Position numbers and translations under genes: made by a program
NCBI RefSeq assembly: GCF_005503365.1
Contig: NZ_SCML01000017.1
Coordinates: forward strand, 42,925 to 106,924
Direction: 5' to 3'
Length of the DNA: 64,000 bases
Origin: Hydrogenophaga sp. 2FB
GTDB lineage: Bacteria > Pseudomonadota > Gammaproteobacteria > Burkholderiales > Burkholderiaceae_C
Part shown: positions 52,347 through 61,442 of the stretch, one piece after another
Numbering within the stretch: the first letter of the stretch is position 1
Layout: each line of letters begins with the position of its first letter
The notes under the pieces: model-generated
What the model was told of the DNA's origin: nothing
The model's input: only the letters and a program-made list of their open reading frames with translations
Databases searched by the model: none

Positions 52347-53201
52347 TCAATCCCCTTCGAAGACCGGGCGCTGCTTCGCGGCAAACGCCTCGTACGCGCG
52401 TTTGAAATCCTGCGTCTGCATGCAGATGGCCTGTGCCTGTGCTTCGGCCTCGATCGCCTGGTCCAGCGTCATGGCCCATTCCTGGTGCAGCATGGTCTTG
52501 GTCATGCCGTGCGCGAAGGTCGGGCCTTGCGCGAGTTGCGCGGCGAGTTTGTGCGCGGCGGGCAGCAGCGCGGCGCTGTCGTGCAGCGCGTTGAAGAAAC
52601 CCCAGGCATGGCCTTCGGTGGCGGTCATGGCGCGGCCGGTGAACAGCAGCTCGCTCGCGCGGCCCTGGCCGATCATGCGCGGCAGCAGCGCGCAGGCGCC
52701 CATGTCGGCGCCGGCCAGGCCGACGCGGGTGAACAGGAAGGCCGTGTTCGTGGTCGGCGTGCCCAGGCGCATGTCGGAAGCCAGCGCCATCATCGCGCCG
52801 GCGCCGGCGCACACGCCGTCGATGGCCGCCACGATGGGCTGCGGGCAGGCGCGCATGGCGCTCACCAGCGCACCGGTCATGCGCGTGAAGGCCAGCAGCT
52901 CGGGCATGGTCATCTTCGTGAGCGGGCCGATGATTTCGTGCACGTCGCCACCCGAGCAGAAGTTGTCGCCCGCGCCGGTGAGCACCACGGCCTTGATGTC
53001 GGTGGCTTTCTGCAAGCCGAGGAACCAGTCGCGCAGCTCGGCGTACGAGTCGAAGGTGAGCGGGTTCTTGCGCTCGGGCCGGTTGAGCGTGACGGTGGCC
53101 ACGCCTTCGTTCACGCTGAGCGCGAAGTGGGCAGGCGTGTTCGCAGCGACGGGGCCGAACTGGTTGCGCATGGGGTTGTGGTCGGGGATGGGGTGTTTCA
53201 T
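52347..53201 (-). CDS. enoyl-CoA hydratase/isomerase
   Basis: Crotonase-family protein of 284 residues, slightly longer than usual owing to an N-terminal extension. Oxyanion-hole segments [15 protein letters not shown] and [19 protein letters not shown] are visible; the position of the first catalytic Glu of hydratases holds Gly/Ala-type residues, so it may be an isomerase or ring hydrolase. Placed between MarR and the acyl-CoA dehydrogenase in a tight operon. Confidence 0.88.
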   Translation of the reverse strand: MKHPIPDHNPMRNQFGPVAANTPAHFALSVNEGVATVTLNRPERKNPLTFDSYAELRDWFLGLQKATDIKAVVLTGAGDNFCSGGDVHEIIGPLTKMTMPELLAFTRMTGALVSAMRACPQPIVAAIDGVCAGAGAMMALASDMRLGTPTTNTAFLFTRVGLAGADMGACALLPRMIGQGRASELLFTGRAMTATEGHAWGFFNALHDSAALLPAAHKLAAQLAQGPTFAHGMTKTMLHQEWAMTLDQAIEAEAQAQAICMQTQDFKRAYEAFAAKQRPVFEGD

Positions 53202-53202
53202 G

Positions 53203-53703
53203 TCATGCCTCGGGCTCGGTGCGGCCGTTGAGTTCCAGTTGGTGTCGTTTCACTTTGCCCAGCAGCTTGTGCAGGCTGTCCAGGTCGCGTGCGCTGATGC
53301 CGTCGAAGGCCTCGACGATCCATTGCTCGTGCTGGCGCGCCATGTCGACGAAGCTGGCGCGGCCGAGGTCGGTCAGGCGCACGCGAAAGGCGCGCCGGTC
53401 GCCGTCCACGCCCATGCGCTCGACCAGGCCTTCGTTCACGAGCTGGTCGGTGATGCCGGTCACGTTGCCGCCCGTCACCATGAGCCGGTGCGAAAGTTCC
53501 TTCATCTTCAGGCCGTCGGGGTGGCGTTCGAGCTGAGCCATGAGATCGAAGCGCGGCAGCGTGGTGTCGAACTGCTCGCGCAGTCCGGTGCGCACGCGTT
53601 TTTCGATCAGTTGCGAGCAGGTCAGCAACCGCAGCCACAGGCGCAACTCGTGCGCGTGTTCGCTGTGGGCACGGGCTTCGAGATCGAGTGGTGATTCGTT
53701 CAT
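53203..53703 (-). CDS. MarR-family regulator inside the aromatic-CoA operon
   Basis: MarR regulator of 166 residues. Winged helix about 60-115 ([20 protein letters not shown] then [15 protein letters not shown]). Its ATG overlaps the stop of the monooxygenase/reductase gene (ATGA) and 1 base separates its stop from the hydratase gene, so it is the second gene of the operon and would track its own product level. CoA thioesters are common MarR ligands in such pathways. The Gly-rich wing and VDGDRRAF are typical. Confidence 0.9.
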   Translation of the reverse strand: MNESPLDLEARAHSEHAHELRLWLRLLTCSQLIEKRVRTGLREQFDTTLPRFDLMAQLERHPDGLKMKELSHRLMVTGGNVTGITDQLVNEGLVERMGVDGDRRAFRVRLTDLGRASFVDMARQHEQWIVEAFDGISARDLDSLHKLLGKVKRHQLELNGRTEPEA

Positions 53704-56138
53704 GGCGTGTTCGCGCTGAGGGCTTGCTGGCGTGCGATTTCGCGGTAGAGCTGGTCGCGCCCGCTCTCGTACGGGCGGGGCCATTCGATGGCGCGGGTCT
53801 GCAGCTTCGCGGCTTCGTGCAGGGTCCAGGCCGGGTCGGCCAGGTGCGGACGCGCCACGGCGCAGAGGTCGGCGCGGCCCGCGGCGATGATGCTGTTGGC
53901 GTGGTCGGCTTCGGTGATCGCGCCCACCGCCATGGTGAGGATGCCGGCCTCGTTGCGCACGCGGTCGGCGAACGGTGTCTGGTACATGCGGCCGTAGACC
54001 GGCTTGGCCTCGCGCGTGGTCTGGCCCGAGGAAACGTCGATCACGTCGCAGCCCGCGGCCTTGAACAGGCGCGCGATCTCGACCGCGTCGTCGGGTGTGT
54101 TGCCACCGGGCGCCCAGTCGTGCGCGGAGATGCGCACGCTGAAGGGTTTGTCGGCCGGCCACACCGCGCGCATGGCGGTGAACACCTCCAGCGGGTAGCG
54201 GCAGCGATTGGCGAGCGAGCCACCGTATTCATCGGTGCGCAGGTTGGTGAGCGGCGTGATGAAGCTCGACAGCAGGTAGCCGTGGGCGCAGTGCAGTTCG
54301 AGCCAGTCGAAGCCGGCGTCGGCCGCGCGTTTCGTGGAGGCGACGAAGGCGGCCGTCATCACGTCCATGTCGGCGCGGGTCATGGCGCGTGGCACCTGGT
54401 TCTGTTCGCCGTAGGGCACGTCGCTGGCGGAGAGGACCGGCCAGTTGCCGCTGGGCAGCGGTTCGTCGATCTGCTCCCAGCCAAGTTGCGTCGAGCCCTT
54501 GGCGCCGCTGTGGCCGAGCTGCAGACCGATCTTCGCGCTGCTGTTACCGTGCACGAAATCGACGATGCGCTTCAAACTGGCCTGTTGCGCATCGTTCCAC
54601 AGCCCGGGGCAACCGGGTGTGATGCGGCCTTCGGGCGTGGGGCTGGTCATCTCTACCATCACCAGCGCGGCGCCGCCCATGGCGCGCGCGCCCAGGTGCA
54701 CCAGGTGGTAGTCGCCCACCACGCCATCCACCGCGCTGTACTGCGCCATCGGCGAGACGACGATGCGGTTCTTCAGCGTGAGGCCGCGCACCGTGAGGGG
54801 CAGCAGCATCGGTGGTGTCGGGTGCTTCTTCACCGGCGTGCCGGGCTGGGCCTGGGTCTGGAGCCAGGCCTCATAGCCTTCGAGCCACTTCGCATCGCGC
54901 AGGCGCAGGTTCTCGTGGCTGATGCGCTGGCTGCGCGTGAGCAGCGAGTAGGCGAACTGCTCGACTTCCATGCCGGTGTAGCGGTCGACGTTTTCGAACC
55001 ACTCGGTGGAGTTGCGCGCGGCGTTCTGGATCTTGAGCACCTCCACGCCGCGGCGCGCTTCGTAGCCTTGCAACACCTCGGCCACGTCGGCGTTCGAGTG
55101 GCGCGAGAACTCGTTGGCCAGATCGATCGCGTCTTCCAGCGCCAGCTTGGTGCCGCTGCCGATGGAGAAGTGCGCGGTGTGCGCGGCGTCGCCCATGAGC
55201 ACGACGGGTGTCTTGCGGCCGCGATCCGGCGCTGGGCCGCCCCGAGCCGGATCAGCCCCCTCGGGGGGCAGCGACCCGCGCAGCGGCGGAGCGTGGGGGC
55301 GAGTTTCTGTCCAGTGCACCCAGGTGTGGCAGATCACGCGCGGGAAGCGGATCCAGATCGCCGAGCCGCGCAGGTGCGTGGCGTTGCTGATGAGCGCGTG
55401 GCCGTCCAGATAGGGCGCGAACAGTTTTTCGCAGAAGGCCACGCCCTCTTCCTGGCTCATCTGGTCGATGCCGTGTGCCTGCCACACCGCCTCGGGTGTC
55501 TCCACGATGAAGGTGGAGGTTTCGCCGTCGAACTTGTAGGCGTGCGCCTGGAACCAGCCGTGCTCGGTCTGCACGAACGCGAAGGTGAAGGCATCGAAGG
55601 TTTTCTTCGTGCCGAGCCAGACGAAGCGGCACTGGCGCGTGTCGATGTCGGGCTGGAAGGTGTCGGCGTAGCGCGTGCGGATGCGGCTGTTGAGGCCGTC
55701 GCTGGCGATCACGAGGTCGGCCTGGTATTGCGCGGCGAGCGCCTGGTCGTCGGTCACGTCGGTCTCGAACACCAGTTCCACACCGAGCGCGAGGCAACGC
55801 TCCTGCAGGATGTTGAGCAGCTTCTTGCGGCCGATGCCGCAGAAGCCGTGGCCGCCCGAGCGCACACGCCCACCCTTGAAGAAGACCTCGATGTCGTCCC
55901 AGTGGTTGAACGCCTCGCCGATCAGCGCGGCCGATTCCGGGTCTGCCTCGCGCAGGTTGCCCAGCGTCTGGTCCGACAGCACCACGCCCCAGCCGAAGGT
56001 GTCGAACGGGCGGTTACGCTCCACGATGGTGATGTGCAGCGAGGGATCGCGCCGTTTCATCAACAAGGCGAAGTACAAGCCCGCAGGCCCCCCGCCGATG
56101 CACAGGATGCGTTGGAGTGGGGCTTGTGGTGTGTTCAT
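53700..56138 (-). CDS. 2-aminobenzoyl-CoA monooxygenase/reductase or salicylyl-CoA 5-hydroxylase
   Basis: Bifunctional flavoenzyme of 812 residues, first gene of the operon. Residues 1-420 are a class A flavin monooxygenase: [25 protein letters not shown], and [20 protein letters not shown]. From about 435 an Old-Yellow-Enzyme reductase follows: [49 protein letters not shown]. This fusion occurs in ACMR of Azoarcus evansii and salicylyl-CoA hydroxylases. Residues about 278-307 ([14 protein letters not shown] and on) have no counterpart in the family: they are encoded by an inserted palindromic repeat that keeps the frame. Without them the length is normal. Activity is likely kept as the insert precedes the flavin loop GDAAH, but is not assured. 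Confidence 0.85.
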   Translation of the reverse strand: MNTPQAPLQRILCIGGGPAGLYFALLMKRRDPSLHITIVERNRPFDTFGWGVVLSDQTLGNLREADPESAALIGEAFNHWDDIEVFFKGGRVRSGGHGFCGIGRKKLLNILQERCLALGVELVFETDVTDDQALAAQYQADLVIASDGLNSRIRTRYADTFQPDIDTRQCRFVWLGTKKTFDAFTFAFVQTEHGWFQAHAYKFDGETSTFIVETPEAVWQAHGIDQMSQEEGVAFCEKLFAPYLDGHALISNATHLRGSAIWIRFPRVICHTWVHWTETRPHAPPLRGSLPPEGADPARGGPAPDRGRKTPVVLMGDAAHTAHFSIGSGTKLALEDAIDLANEFSRHSNADVAEVLQGYEARRGVEVLKIQNAARNSTEWFENVDRYTGMEVEQFAYSLLTRSQRISHENLRLRDAKWLEGYEAWLQTQAQPGTPVKKHPTPPMLLPLTVRGLTLKNRIVVSPMAQYSAVDGVVGDYHLVHLGARAMGGAALVMVEMTSPTPEGRITPGCPGLWNDAQQASLKRIVDFVHGNSSAKIGLQLGHSGAKGSTQLGWEQIDEPLPSGNWPVLSASDVPYGEQNQVPRAMTRADMDVMTAAFVASTKRAADAGFDWLELHCAHGYLLSSFITPLTNLRTDEYGGSLANRCRYPLEVFTAMRAVWPADKPFSVRISAHDWAPGGNTPDDAVEIARLFKAAGCDVIDVSSGQTTREAKPVYGRMYQTPFADRVRNEAGILTMAVGAITEADHANSIIAAGRADLCAVARPHLADPAWTLHEAAKLQTRAIEWPRPYESGRDQLYREIARQQALSANTP
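55233..55303. repeat. dispersed palindromic repeat inserted in frame in the monooxygenase gene
   Basis: The segment contains GCCCCCTCGGGGGGC (hairpin) flanked by GAGCCGGATCA and CGCGCAGCGGCGGAGCG. Repeats of this general make-up (GGGCCGCCCC...CCCCTCGGGGGG...GCGGAGCGTGGGGG) are, by recollection, scattered between genes in Comamonadaceae. Here one copy lies inside a coding sequence and adds about 30 Pro/Gly/Arg-rich residues without breaking the frame. Confidence 0.75.
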
Positions 56139-56273
56139 GCCTAATTAGTTTAGACCTGAATCAAATAAGACCAACCGGGAAAACCCTAGCGAGGCCATCT
56201 CGACGGTGCGCAATCGCTCTGACGCGGCCGCGCATTGGTGCAAGAATGTTCCGTACTGTCACAGGAGGTATCC

Positions 56274-56600
56274 ATGTCCATCTTCCGCTTCAAGTCCCGA
56301 GAAACCGCGGACCTCGTCATGCTGCAGGCGCACGGCAAACGCATGCTCGAAATCGTGGGCAAGGACCCGTCGGGCCCGGGCGTCATCCAGCCCAGCCAGA
56401 TGCCCGCCGCCGTGGACGCCATCCACGCGGCCGTGGCGTACGACGAGGCGAAACAGAAGCGCCTGAAAGAGGAAGCCATACAGCGCGGCGAACCACCGCC
56501 GGAGTTCGAGGCGGTGAGCCTGCGCATGCGCAGCACACCTTTTGTCGAGATGCTGCAACGTTGCGAGAAAGCGGGCGTCGACATCGTCTGGGGCGTCTGA
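56274..56600 (+). CDS. DUF1840-family protein
   Basis: Cytoplasmic protein of 108 residues with strand-rich N-terminus FRFKSRETADLVMLQAHGKR and C-terminal VEMLQRCEKAGVDIVWGV, matching the DUF1840 family common in betaproteobacteria, function unknown. Strong AGGAGG ribosome site 8 bases upstream decides the start. Divergent from the monooxygenase/reductase operon, which begins 136 bases away. Confidence 0.85.
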   Translation: MSIFRFKSRETADLVMLQAHGKRMLEIVGKDPSGPGVIQPSQMPAAVDAIHAAVAYDEAKQKRLKEEAIQRGEPPPEFEAVSLRMRSTPFVEMLQRCEKAGVDIVWGV

Positions 56601-56621
56601 CGCAGGCGGCGCCTGGGCGCA

Positions 56622-56656
56622 CCAACAAAGAGGCCGCCCGAAGGCGGCCTTGTTGG
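56622..56656. terminator. bidirectional terminator between DUF1840 and Bug genes
   Basis: AGGCCGCC-CGAA-GGCGGCCT forms an 8-bp stem with a CGAA tetraloop, extended by CCAACAA/TTGTTGG with a 3-base bulge. It lies between two convergent genes and can serve both. Confidence 0.7.
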
Positions 56657-56673
56657 CACGAAGCCATTGCGGG

Positions 56674-57660
56674 TCAGTCGGCGAACTGGCCGGCCGCGTC
56701 GATCACGGTCTTGAGCTTGGTGATTTCACCCGCCACAAAGGCCTTGTGGCCCTCGGGCGTGACGCGGTTGTCGGTGACCACGATGGCACCCAGGTCTTCC
56801 TCGCGCTTGATGAAGTCGGGGTCCTTCAGCGCCACCTTCAACGCATCGTTGATCTTTTTCTGAATGTCGGGCGGCGTGCCCTTGGGCGCGTACAGGCCGT
56901 GCCAGATCGTCAGGTTGAAGTTGCGCAGACCCATCTCCTGCAGCGTGGGGTAGTCCTTGAGCAGCTTGTGCTTGTCCAGGCGCTTGGCGGTGGTGACCGC
57001 GAACGCCTTCACCCGGCCGGACTCGATCTGCGCGGTGGTGTTGGTGGTCTGGTCGCACATCACGTCCACCTGCCCGCCCAGCAGGTCGCTCATGGCCGGG
57101 CCCGTGCCCTTGTAGGCGATGCTGGTGATGGATTTGTCCAGCTTCATGGCCGACTGCCACATCAGGCCGCACAAATGCGATGCGGAGCCCAGACCGGCGT
57201 GCGCAAGGTTGAGCTTGCCGCTGTTGGCGCGGATGTAGGACTCGAAGTCGCGGTAGGTGTTCGCGTTCAGCTTGTTCGTGCCGATCACGGTCATGGGCAC
57301 GTCGTTGATCATGCCGAGGAACTCGAAGTCTTCCAGCGGCTTGTAGGACAGCTTGCGGTACAGCGACGGCGTGGCGGCCATGCCGATGTGGAACACCAGC
57401 AGGGTATAGCCGTCCGGTGCGGCACGGGCCACCTTGGCCGCGCCAATGGTGCCGCCGGCGCCAGCGGCGTTTTCCACCACGATGGTGGTGTTGGGGCCCA
57501 GGGACTTGCGCATCGCATCGGCCAGGTGGCGTGCGACGGTGTCGGTCGGGCCAGGCGCGAAAGGCACCACGATGGTGATGGGCTTGTTGGGGTATCCCTG
57601 AGCAAAGGCGCCCGACGTGATGGTGGCCGTGATGGCGGCCAGTGCCAGTAACTTTTTCAT
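56674..57660 (-). CDS. Bug-type tripartite tricarboxylate transport receptor
   Basis: Fourth Bug/TctC receptor in the window, 328 residues, leader MKKLLALAAITATITSGAFA. Family marks: ITIVVPFAPGPTDTVARHL (with GPTD in place of the usual GGSTD), IVVENAAGAGGTIGAAKVA, NLAHAGLGSASHLCG, YKGTGPAMSDLLGGQVDVM. The changed first loop may alter ligand choice. Lies between the DUF1840 gene and the PaaK-like ligase gene, 130 bases from the latter, so it may be expressed separately. Confidence 0.9.
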   Translation of the reverse strand: MKKLLALAAITATITSGAFAQGYPNKPITIVVPFAPGPTDTVARHLADAMRKSLGPNTTIVVENAAGAGGTIGAAKVARAAPDGYTLLVFHIGMAATPSLYRKLSYKPLEDFEFLGMINDVPMTVIGTNKLNANTYRDFESYIRANSGKLNLAHAGLGSASHLCGLMWQSAMKLDKSITSIAYKGTGPAMSDLLGGQVDVMCDQTTNTTAQIESGRVKAFAVTTAKRLDKHKLLKDYPTLQEMGLRNFNLTIWHGLYAPKGTPPDIQKKINDALKVALKDPDFIKREEDLGAIVVTDNRVTPEGHKAFVAGEITKLKTVIDAAGQFAD

Positions 57661-57790
57661 GCGTGCTCCTTGAGGTGGTAAGGCGACGATCGTAGGGGCG
57701 AGGGCCCGAACAGGAATCGCGGAAAACACGTAGCCCGCGACCGGGGAAAACCCTGGTTTGAGGCCGGCGCCGCGCGCATGTTCCCGATGG

Positions 57791-59044
57791 CTACTGGTAG
57801 GAGCGCGCGTCCTCGATCACCTTGCCATCGTTGGGCAGGCTGCCGGGTGGGACCAGTTCGACCTGGGCGCGCAGCTTGGTGACCTCGCGCACGGCGGCCT
57901 CGATCTGCTGCTGCAGGCCGTTGTCGGCCTCGCTGGCTTCCACGCGCAGGCACATCTGGTCGTTGGCCATCTCGCCGCTGACCACCAGGCGCGCCTTGGC
58001 CACCTGCGGGAAGCGGCGCGCGATGTCGGCCACCTGGGAGGGGTGCACGAACATGCCGCGCACCTTGGTGGTCTGGTCGGCGCGGCCCATCCAGCCCTTG
58101 ATGCGCGGGGCGCTGCGCCCCGTGGGGCAGGCCCCGGGCAGGATGGCCGAGAGGTCGCCCGTGCCGAAGCGGATCAGCGGGTAGGCCTTGCTGAAGGTGG
58201 TGACCACCAGCTCGCCGACCTCGCCGTCGGGCACGGGCTCGCCGGTGCCCGGGCGCACGATCTCGACCAGCACGCCTTCATCGACCACCAGCCCTTCCCG
58301 CACCGGCGTCTCGTAGGCCACGAGCCCGAGGTCGGCGGTGGCGTAGGTCTGGTAGACCGCCACGCCGCGCTCGGCAAACCACGCGGTCAGGCTCGGCGGG
58401 CACGCCTCGCCGCCCACCGAGGCCTTGCGGATGCTGGAGACATCGGCGCCGGTCTCGGCCGCTTTCTCGAGCAGGATGCGCAGGAAGCTGGGCGTGCCGG
58501 TGTAGCCCGCAGGCCGCAGCTCGGCGATGGCCTGCAGCTGCTGCTCGGTCTGTCCGGTCCCGGCCGGGAACACGGTGCAGCCCACCGCCATCGCGCCCGA
58601 TTCGAGAATGAACGCACCCGGCGTCATGTGGTAGCTGAATGCGTTGTGCACCAGCTCGCCGGTGCGAAAGCCCGCCGCGAAAAGCGCGCGCGCGGTGCGC
58701 CAGTAGTCGCGCGTGGCCGCTTCGGGTTCGTAGATCGGGCCGGGGCTGGCGAACACGCGGCCCATGGCCGGGCCCCAACGCAGCGCCGAGAAACCGCCAA
58801 AGGGGTCCTTGGCGCGGTGCGCGGTCTGGCGTTGCAGCAACTCGTGCTTGCGGATCACCGGCAAGCGCGCGAGCGCGGCGCGCGAGGTGACCGCCGCCGG
58901 GTCCACGTCCGCGAGCAATTCGGCGAAGGCCGGCGCGTTGTTCCGGGCGTGTGCGATCTGCGCCGGCAACGCGGCCATGTGCGCCGCTTCGCGCTCGTGT
59001 GGCGATCGGCTTTCAAGCGCATCGAAGAATTCGGTCTGTGCCAT
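57791..59044 (-). CDS. PaaK-like phenylacetate-CoA ligase family protein
   Basis: AMP-forming ligase of 417 residues of the PaaK type. Segments GTPSFLRILLEKA, VGGEACPPSL, YQTYATADLGLVAYET and the late RADQTTKVRGMFVHPSQV match PaaK, though the N-terminal ATP loop SSGTTG of PaaK is replaced by FASPGPIYEPEA, an unusual change. A CoA ligase for an aromatic or carboxylic acid imported by the neighbouring ABC system is likely. It is the last gene of the liv-type operon, 42 bases past livF. Confidence 0.8.
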   Translation of the reverse strand: MAQTEFFDALESRSPHEREAAHMAALPAQIAHARNNAPAFAELLADVDPAAVTSRAALARLPVIRKHELLQRQTAHRAKDPFGGFSALRWGPAMGRVFASPGPIYEPEAATRDYWRTARALFAAGFRTGELVHNAFSYHMTPGAFILESGAMAVGCTVFPAGTGQTEQQLQAIAELRPAGYTGTPSFLRILLEKAAETGADVSSIRKASVGGEACPPSLTAWFAERGVAVYQTYATADLGLVAYETPVREGLVVDEGVLVEIVRPGTGEPVPDGEVGELVVTTFSKAYPLIRFGTGDLSAILPGACPTGRSAPRIKGWMGRADQTTKVRGMFVHPSQVADIARRFPQVAKARLVVSGEMANDQMCLRVEASEADNGLQQQIEAAVREVTKLRAQVELVPPGSLPNDGKVIEDARSYQ

Positions 59045-59086
59045 GGCTGCAAAAGATGTATGAGATGGAGGTGTCCAGAAATGCGG

Positions 59087-59896
59087 TCAGGCCAGCCAAC
59101 GCTTCCTGCGCTTGTAGCTTTTCACGTCCTTGAAGCTCTTGCGCTCGCCGCCACCCATGCCGAGATAAAACTCCTTCACGTCCTCGTTGTTGCGCAGCTC
59201 GCTGGCCACGCCGTCCATCACGATGCGACCGCTCTCCATGATGTAGCCGTAGTCCGCGTACTTCAGCGCCATGTTGGTGTTCTGCTCGGCCAGCAGGAAG
59301 GTGACCTTCTCCTTGTGGTTCAGGTCCTTCACGATCTCGAACACCTCCTCCACGATCTGCGGCGCCAGGCCCATCGAGGGCTCGTCGAGCAGCATCACGC
59401 TGGGGTTGGTCATGAGCGCGCGGCCGATGGCGCACATCTGCTGCTCACCGCCCGAGGTGTAGGCGGCCTGGCTGGTGCGCCGCGTCTTCAGGCGCGGGAA
59501 GTAGGTGTAGACCTTCTCCAGGTTCGCCGCGACCTCGGCCTTGCTCTTGCGCGTGTAGGAGCCGGTCATGAGGTTTTCTTCGATCGTGAGGTGGGCGAAG
59601 CAGTGCCGCCCTTCCATCACCTGCACCACGCCGCGCTGCACGAGGTCGGCGGGAGACAGGTTCTCGATGCGCTCGCCACGCAACTCGATGCTGCCCTTGG
59701 TGACCTCGCCGCGCTCGCCTCTGAGCAGGTTGGAGATGGCGCGCAGCGTGGTCGTCTTGCCCGCGCCGTTGCCACCGAGGATGGCCGCGATCTTGCCGTC
59801 GGGCACATTGAGCGAGACGCCCTTGAGCACGAGGATCACGTGGTTGTAGATGACCTCGATGCCGTTGACATTCAGGACGGTGGTGGGTGTGCTCAT
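59087..59896 (-). CDS. livF: branched-chain-type ABC transporter ATPase
   Basis: ATP-binding protein of 269 residues. Walker A GGNGAGKTT, signature TSGGEQQMCAIGRAL (a Thr-Ser-Gly-Gly-Glu variant of LSGGQ), Walker B VMLLDEPSMGL, H loop LLAEQNTNM (Gln-Asn in place of His, as in LivF). C-terminal basic tail SYKRRKRWLA. Partner of LivG in the importer LivFGHMK. Gap to livK 83 bases. Confidence 0.92.
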   Translation of the reverse strand: MSTPTTVLNVNGIEVIYNHVILVLKGVSLNVPDGKIAAILGGNGAGKTTTLRAISNLLRGERGEVTKGSIELRGERIENLSPADLVQRGVVQVMEGRHCFAHLTIEENLMTGSYTRKSKAEVAANLEKVYTYFPRLKTRRTSQAAYTSGGEQQMCAIGRALMTNPSVMLLDEPSMGLAPQIVEEVFEIVKDLNHKEKVTFLLAEQNTNMALKYADYGYIMESGRIVMDGVASELRNNEDVKEFYLGMGGGERKSFKDVKSYKRRKRWLA

Positions 59897-59979
59897 GGGG
59901 ATTCCTTGGGGACCATTCGCAAGGCGCGGCGCGCCGGCCTTGCGAATGGCGGCTGGCACGCCAGCCGCCACGGTTCGGT

Positions 59980-61311
59980 TTAGCTCTGGCAGTCCGCCGG
60001 TGTGCGGGCCGACAGCTTCTTGTCGGCCGCGTACTTGGCGGCGGTGGCCTTGATCAGCGGCTTGAGGATCTGCTCATCGGCCTGCAACCAGTCGGAGGTG
60101 AACTTCCAGGCCTTGCCGTCCCAGGTGTGGATACGGGCCCAGGCAGCACCCATGTGGTCGGTGCACGAGGTGCTGATGGGGCGCATCACGCCAGCAAAGC
60201 CCAGGGCATCCAGCTTGGGCTGGCTCAGGCTCAGGTTCTCCAGACCCCAGCGCACTTGCTCGCCGGTCATGACCTTGCCCTTGCCGAAGCGATCCTGTGC
60301 GGCGCGGATGCCCTCGATGCCCAGCATGGCGCTCATCATTCCGCGCATGTAAAGCACCTGTCCCACCTCGTCCTTGGGGCCCGTGCCCTGCCCCTTGTCG
60401 TGCACCAGGGCCAGCGTGTCCTTGACCACTTTGGACTGGGGCTCGGCGCCGTGCTGCATGGCCACAGCGTTGTAGCCTTTGGCCCCGTCGGCCAGATCCT
60501 TCACGTCGGGCTCGGCGCCCGACCACCACGCGCCATACATTTTCTCGCGCGGGTAGCCCGTGGCCTGTGCTTCCTTGATCGCGGTGGAGTTCATCACGCC
60601 CCAGCCCCACAGCACCACATAGTCGGGGCGCGACTGACGGATTTGCAGCCAGGTGGCTTTCTGCTCCACGCCAGGCGCTGTCACTGGCAGCAATTGCAGT
60701 TCGAAGCCATGCATTTTGCTGCGCTCCTCCAGCAATGGAATCGGCTCCTTCCCATAGGGGCTGTCGTGGTAGACGAGGGCGACTTTCTTGCCTTTCAGCT
60801 TGCCGAAGCCACCTTCTTTTTTGGCGATGTCCTGGAGGATCACGTCGGCAGCCACCCAGTAGTTGCCGGCCAGGGGAAAGTTCCACTTGAACACGGTGCC
60901 ATCTGCCGCTTCGCTGCGGCCATAGCCAATGGTCACAAGCGGAACCTTGTCCAGTGTGGCCTTCTCGGTGATGGCGTAAGTGGCGCCGGTTGACAGCGGC
61001 TGCACCAGCGAGGCGCCGCCATTTTTGCCCTTCAACCGTTCATAGCATTCCACGCTGCGTGCCGTGTCGTATCCGGTTTCGCATTCTTCCCAGAGGAGTT
61101 TCACGCCGTTGATGCCGCCGCGGGCATTGACCAGTTTGAAGTAGTCCACGTAGCCGTTGGCCCAGGGTGCGCCATTGGGACCGTAGGGACCGGTGCGGTA
61201 CGACAGCACGGGGATGAATTGTTCCTTCGCCTGTGCGAAGGCGCTGGTCGAAACGACCGAGGCGCATGCCGCGATGGCGGCTACGGCGAGAACGAGGTTA
61301 CGAAGCTTCAT
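59980..61311 (-). CDS. LivK-type ABC substrate-binding protein
   Basis: Periplasmic binding protein of 443 residues with a Sec leader NLVLAVAAIAACASVVSTSA (cleavage near AFAQA). It is a type-I fold as in LivK but longer and of the aromatic/urea-ligand subgroup (SYRTGPYGPNGAPWANGYVD). The GRADNGVNGVKL-type region reads NARGGINGVKLLWEECETGYD. In the context of PaaK-like and CoA-pathway genes the ligand may be an aromatic or short carboxylic acid instead of an amino acid. Confidence 0.88.
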   Translation of the reverse strand: MKLRNLVLAVAAIAACASVVSTSAFAQAKEQFIPVLSYRTGPYGPNGAPWANGYVDYFKLVNARGGINGVKLLWEECETGYDTARSVECYERLKGKNGGASLVQPLSTGATYAITEKATLDKVPLVTIGYGRSEAADGTVFKWNFPLAGNYWVAADVILQDIAKKEGGFGKLKGKKVALVYHDSPYGKEPIPLLEERSKMHGFELQLLPVTAPGVEQKATWLQIRQSRPDYVVLWGWGVMNSTAIKEAQATGYPREKMYGAWWSGAEPDVKDLADGAKGYNAVAMQHGAEPQSKVVKDTLALVHDKGQGTGPKDEVGQVLYMRGMMSAMLGIEGIRAAQDRFGKGKVMTGEQVRWGLENLSLSQPKLDALGFAGVMRPISTSCTDHMGAAWARIHTWDGKAWKFTSDWLQADEQILKPLIKATAAKYAADKKLSARTPADCQS

Positions 61312-61442
61312 GGTTGTCTCCTGTGGATAAGGGGAAGCACGGTGGGATCACGTGATGCTGGGCTCTCAAGTAGACGAACATTCGGTGCGGTGTGCATCGG
61401 TGTTAGCCAGCAAGCCTCTTGTGGATGAGAAAGAAAAAGAAA

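Noticed and set aside
53688..56144. An 818-codon plus-strand frame
   Set aside because: Antisense shadow of the monooxygenase/reductase gene; no domain or ribosome site supports it.
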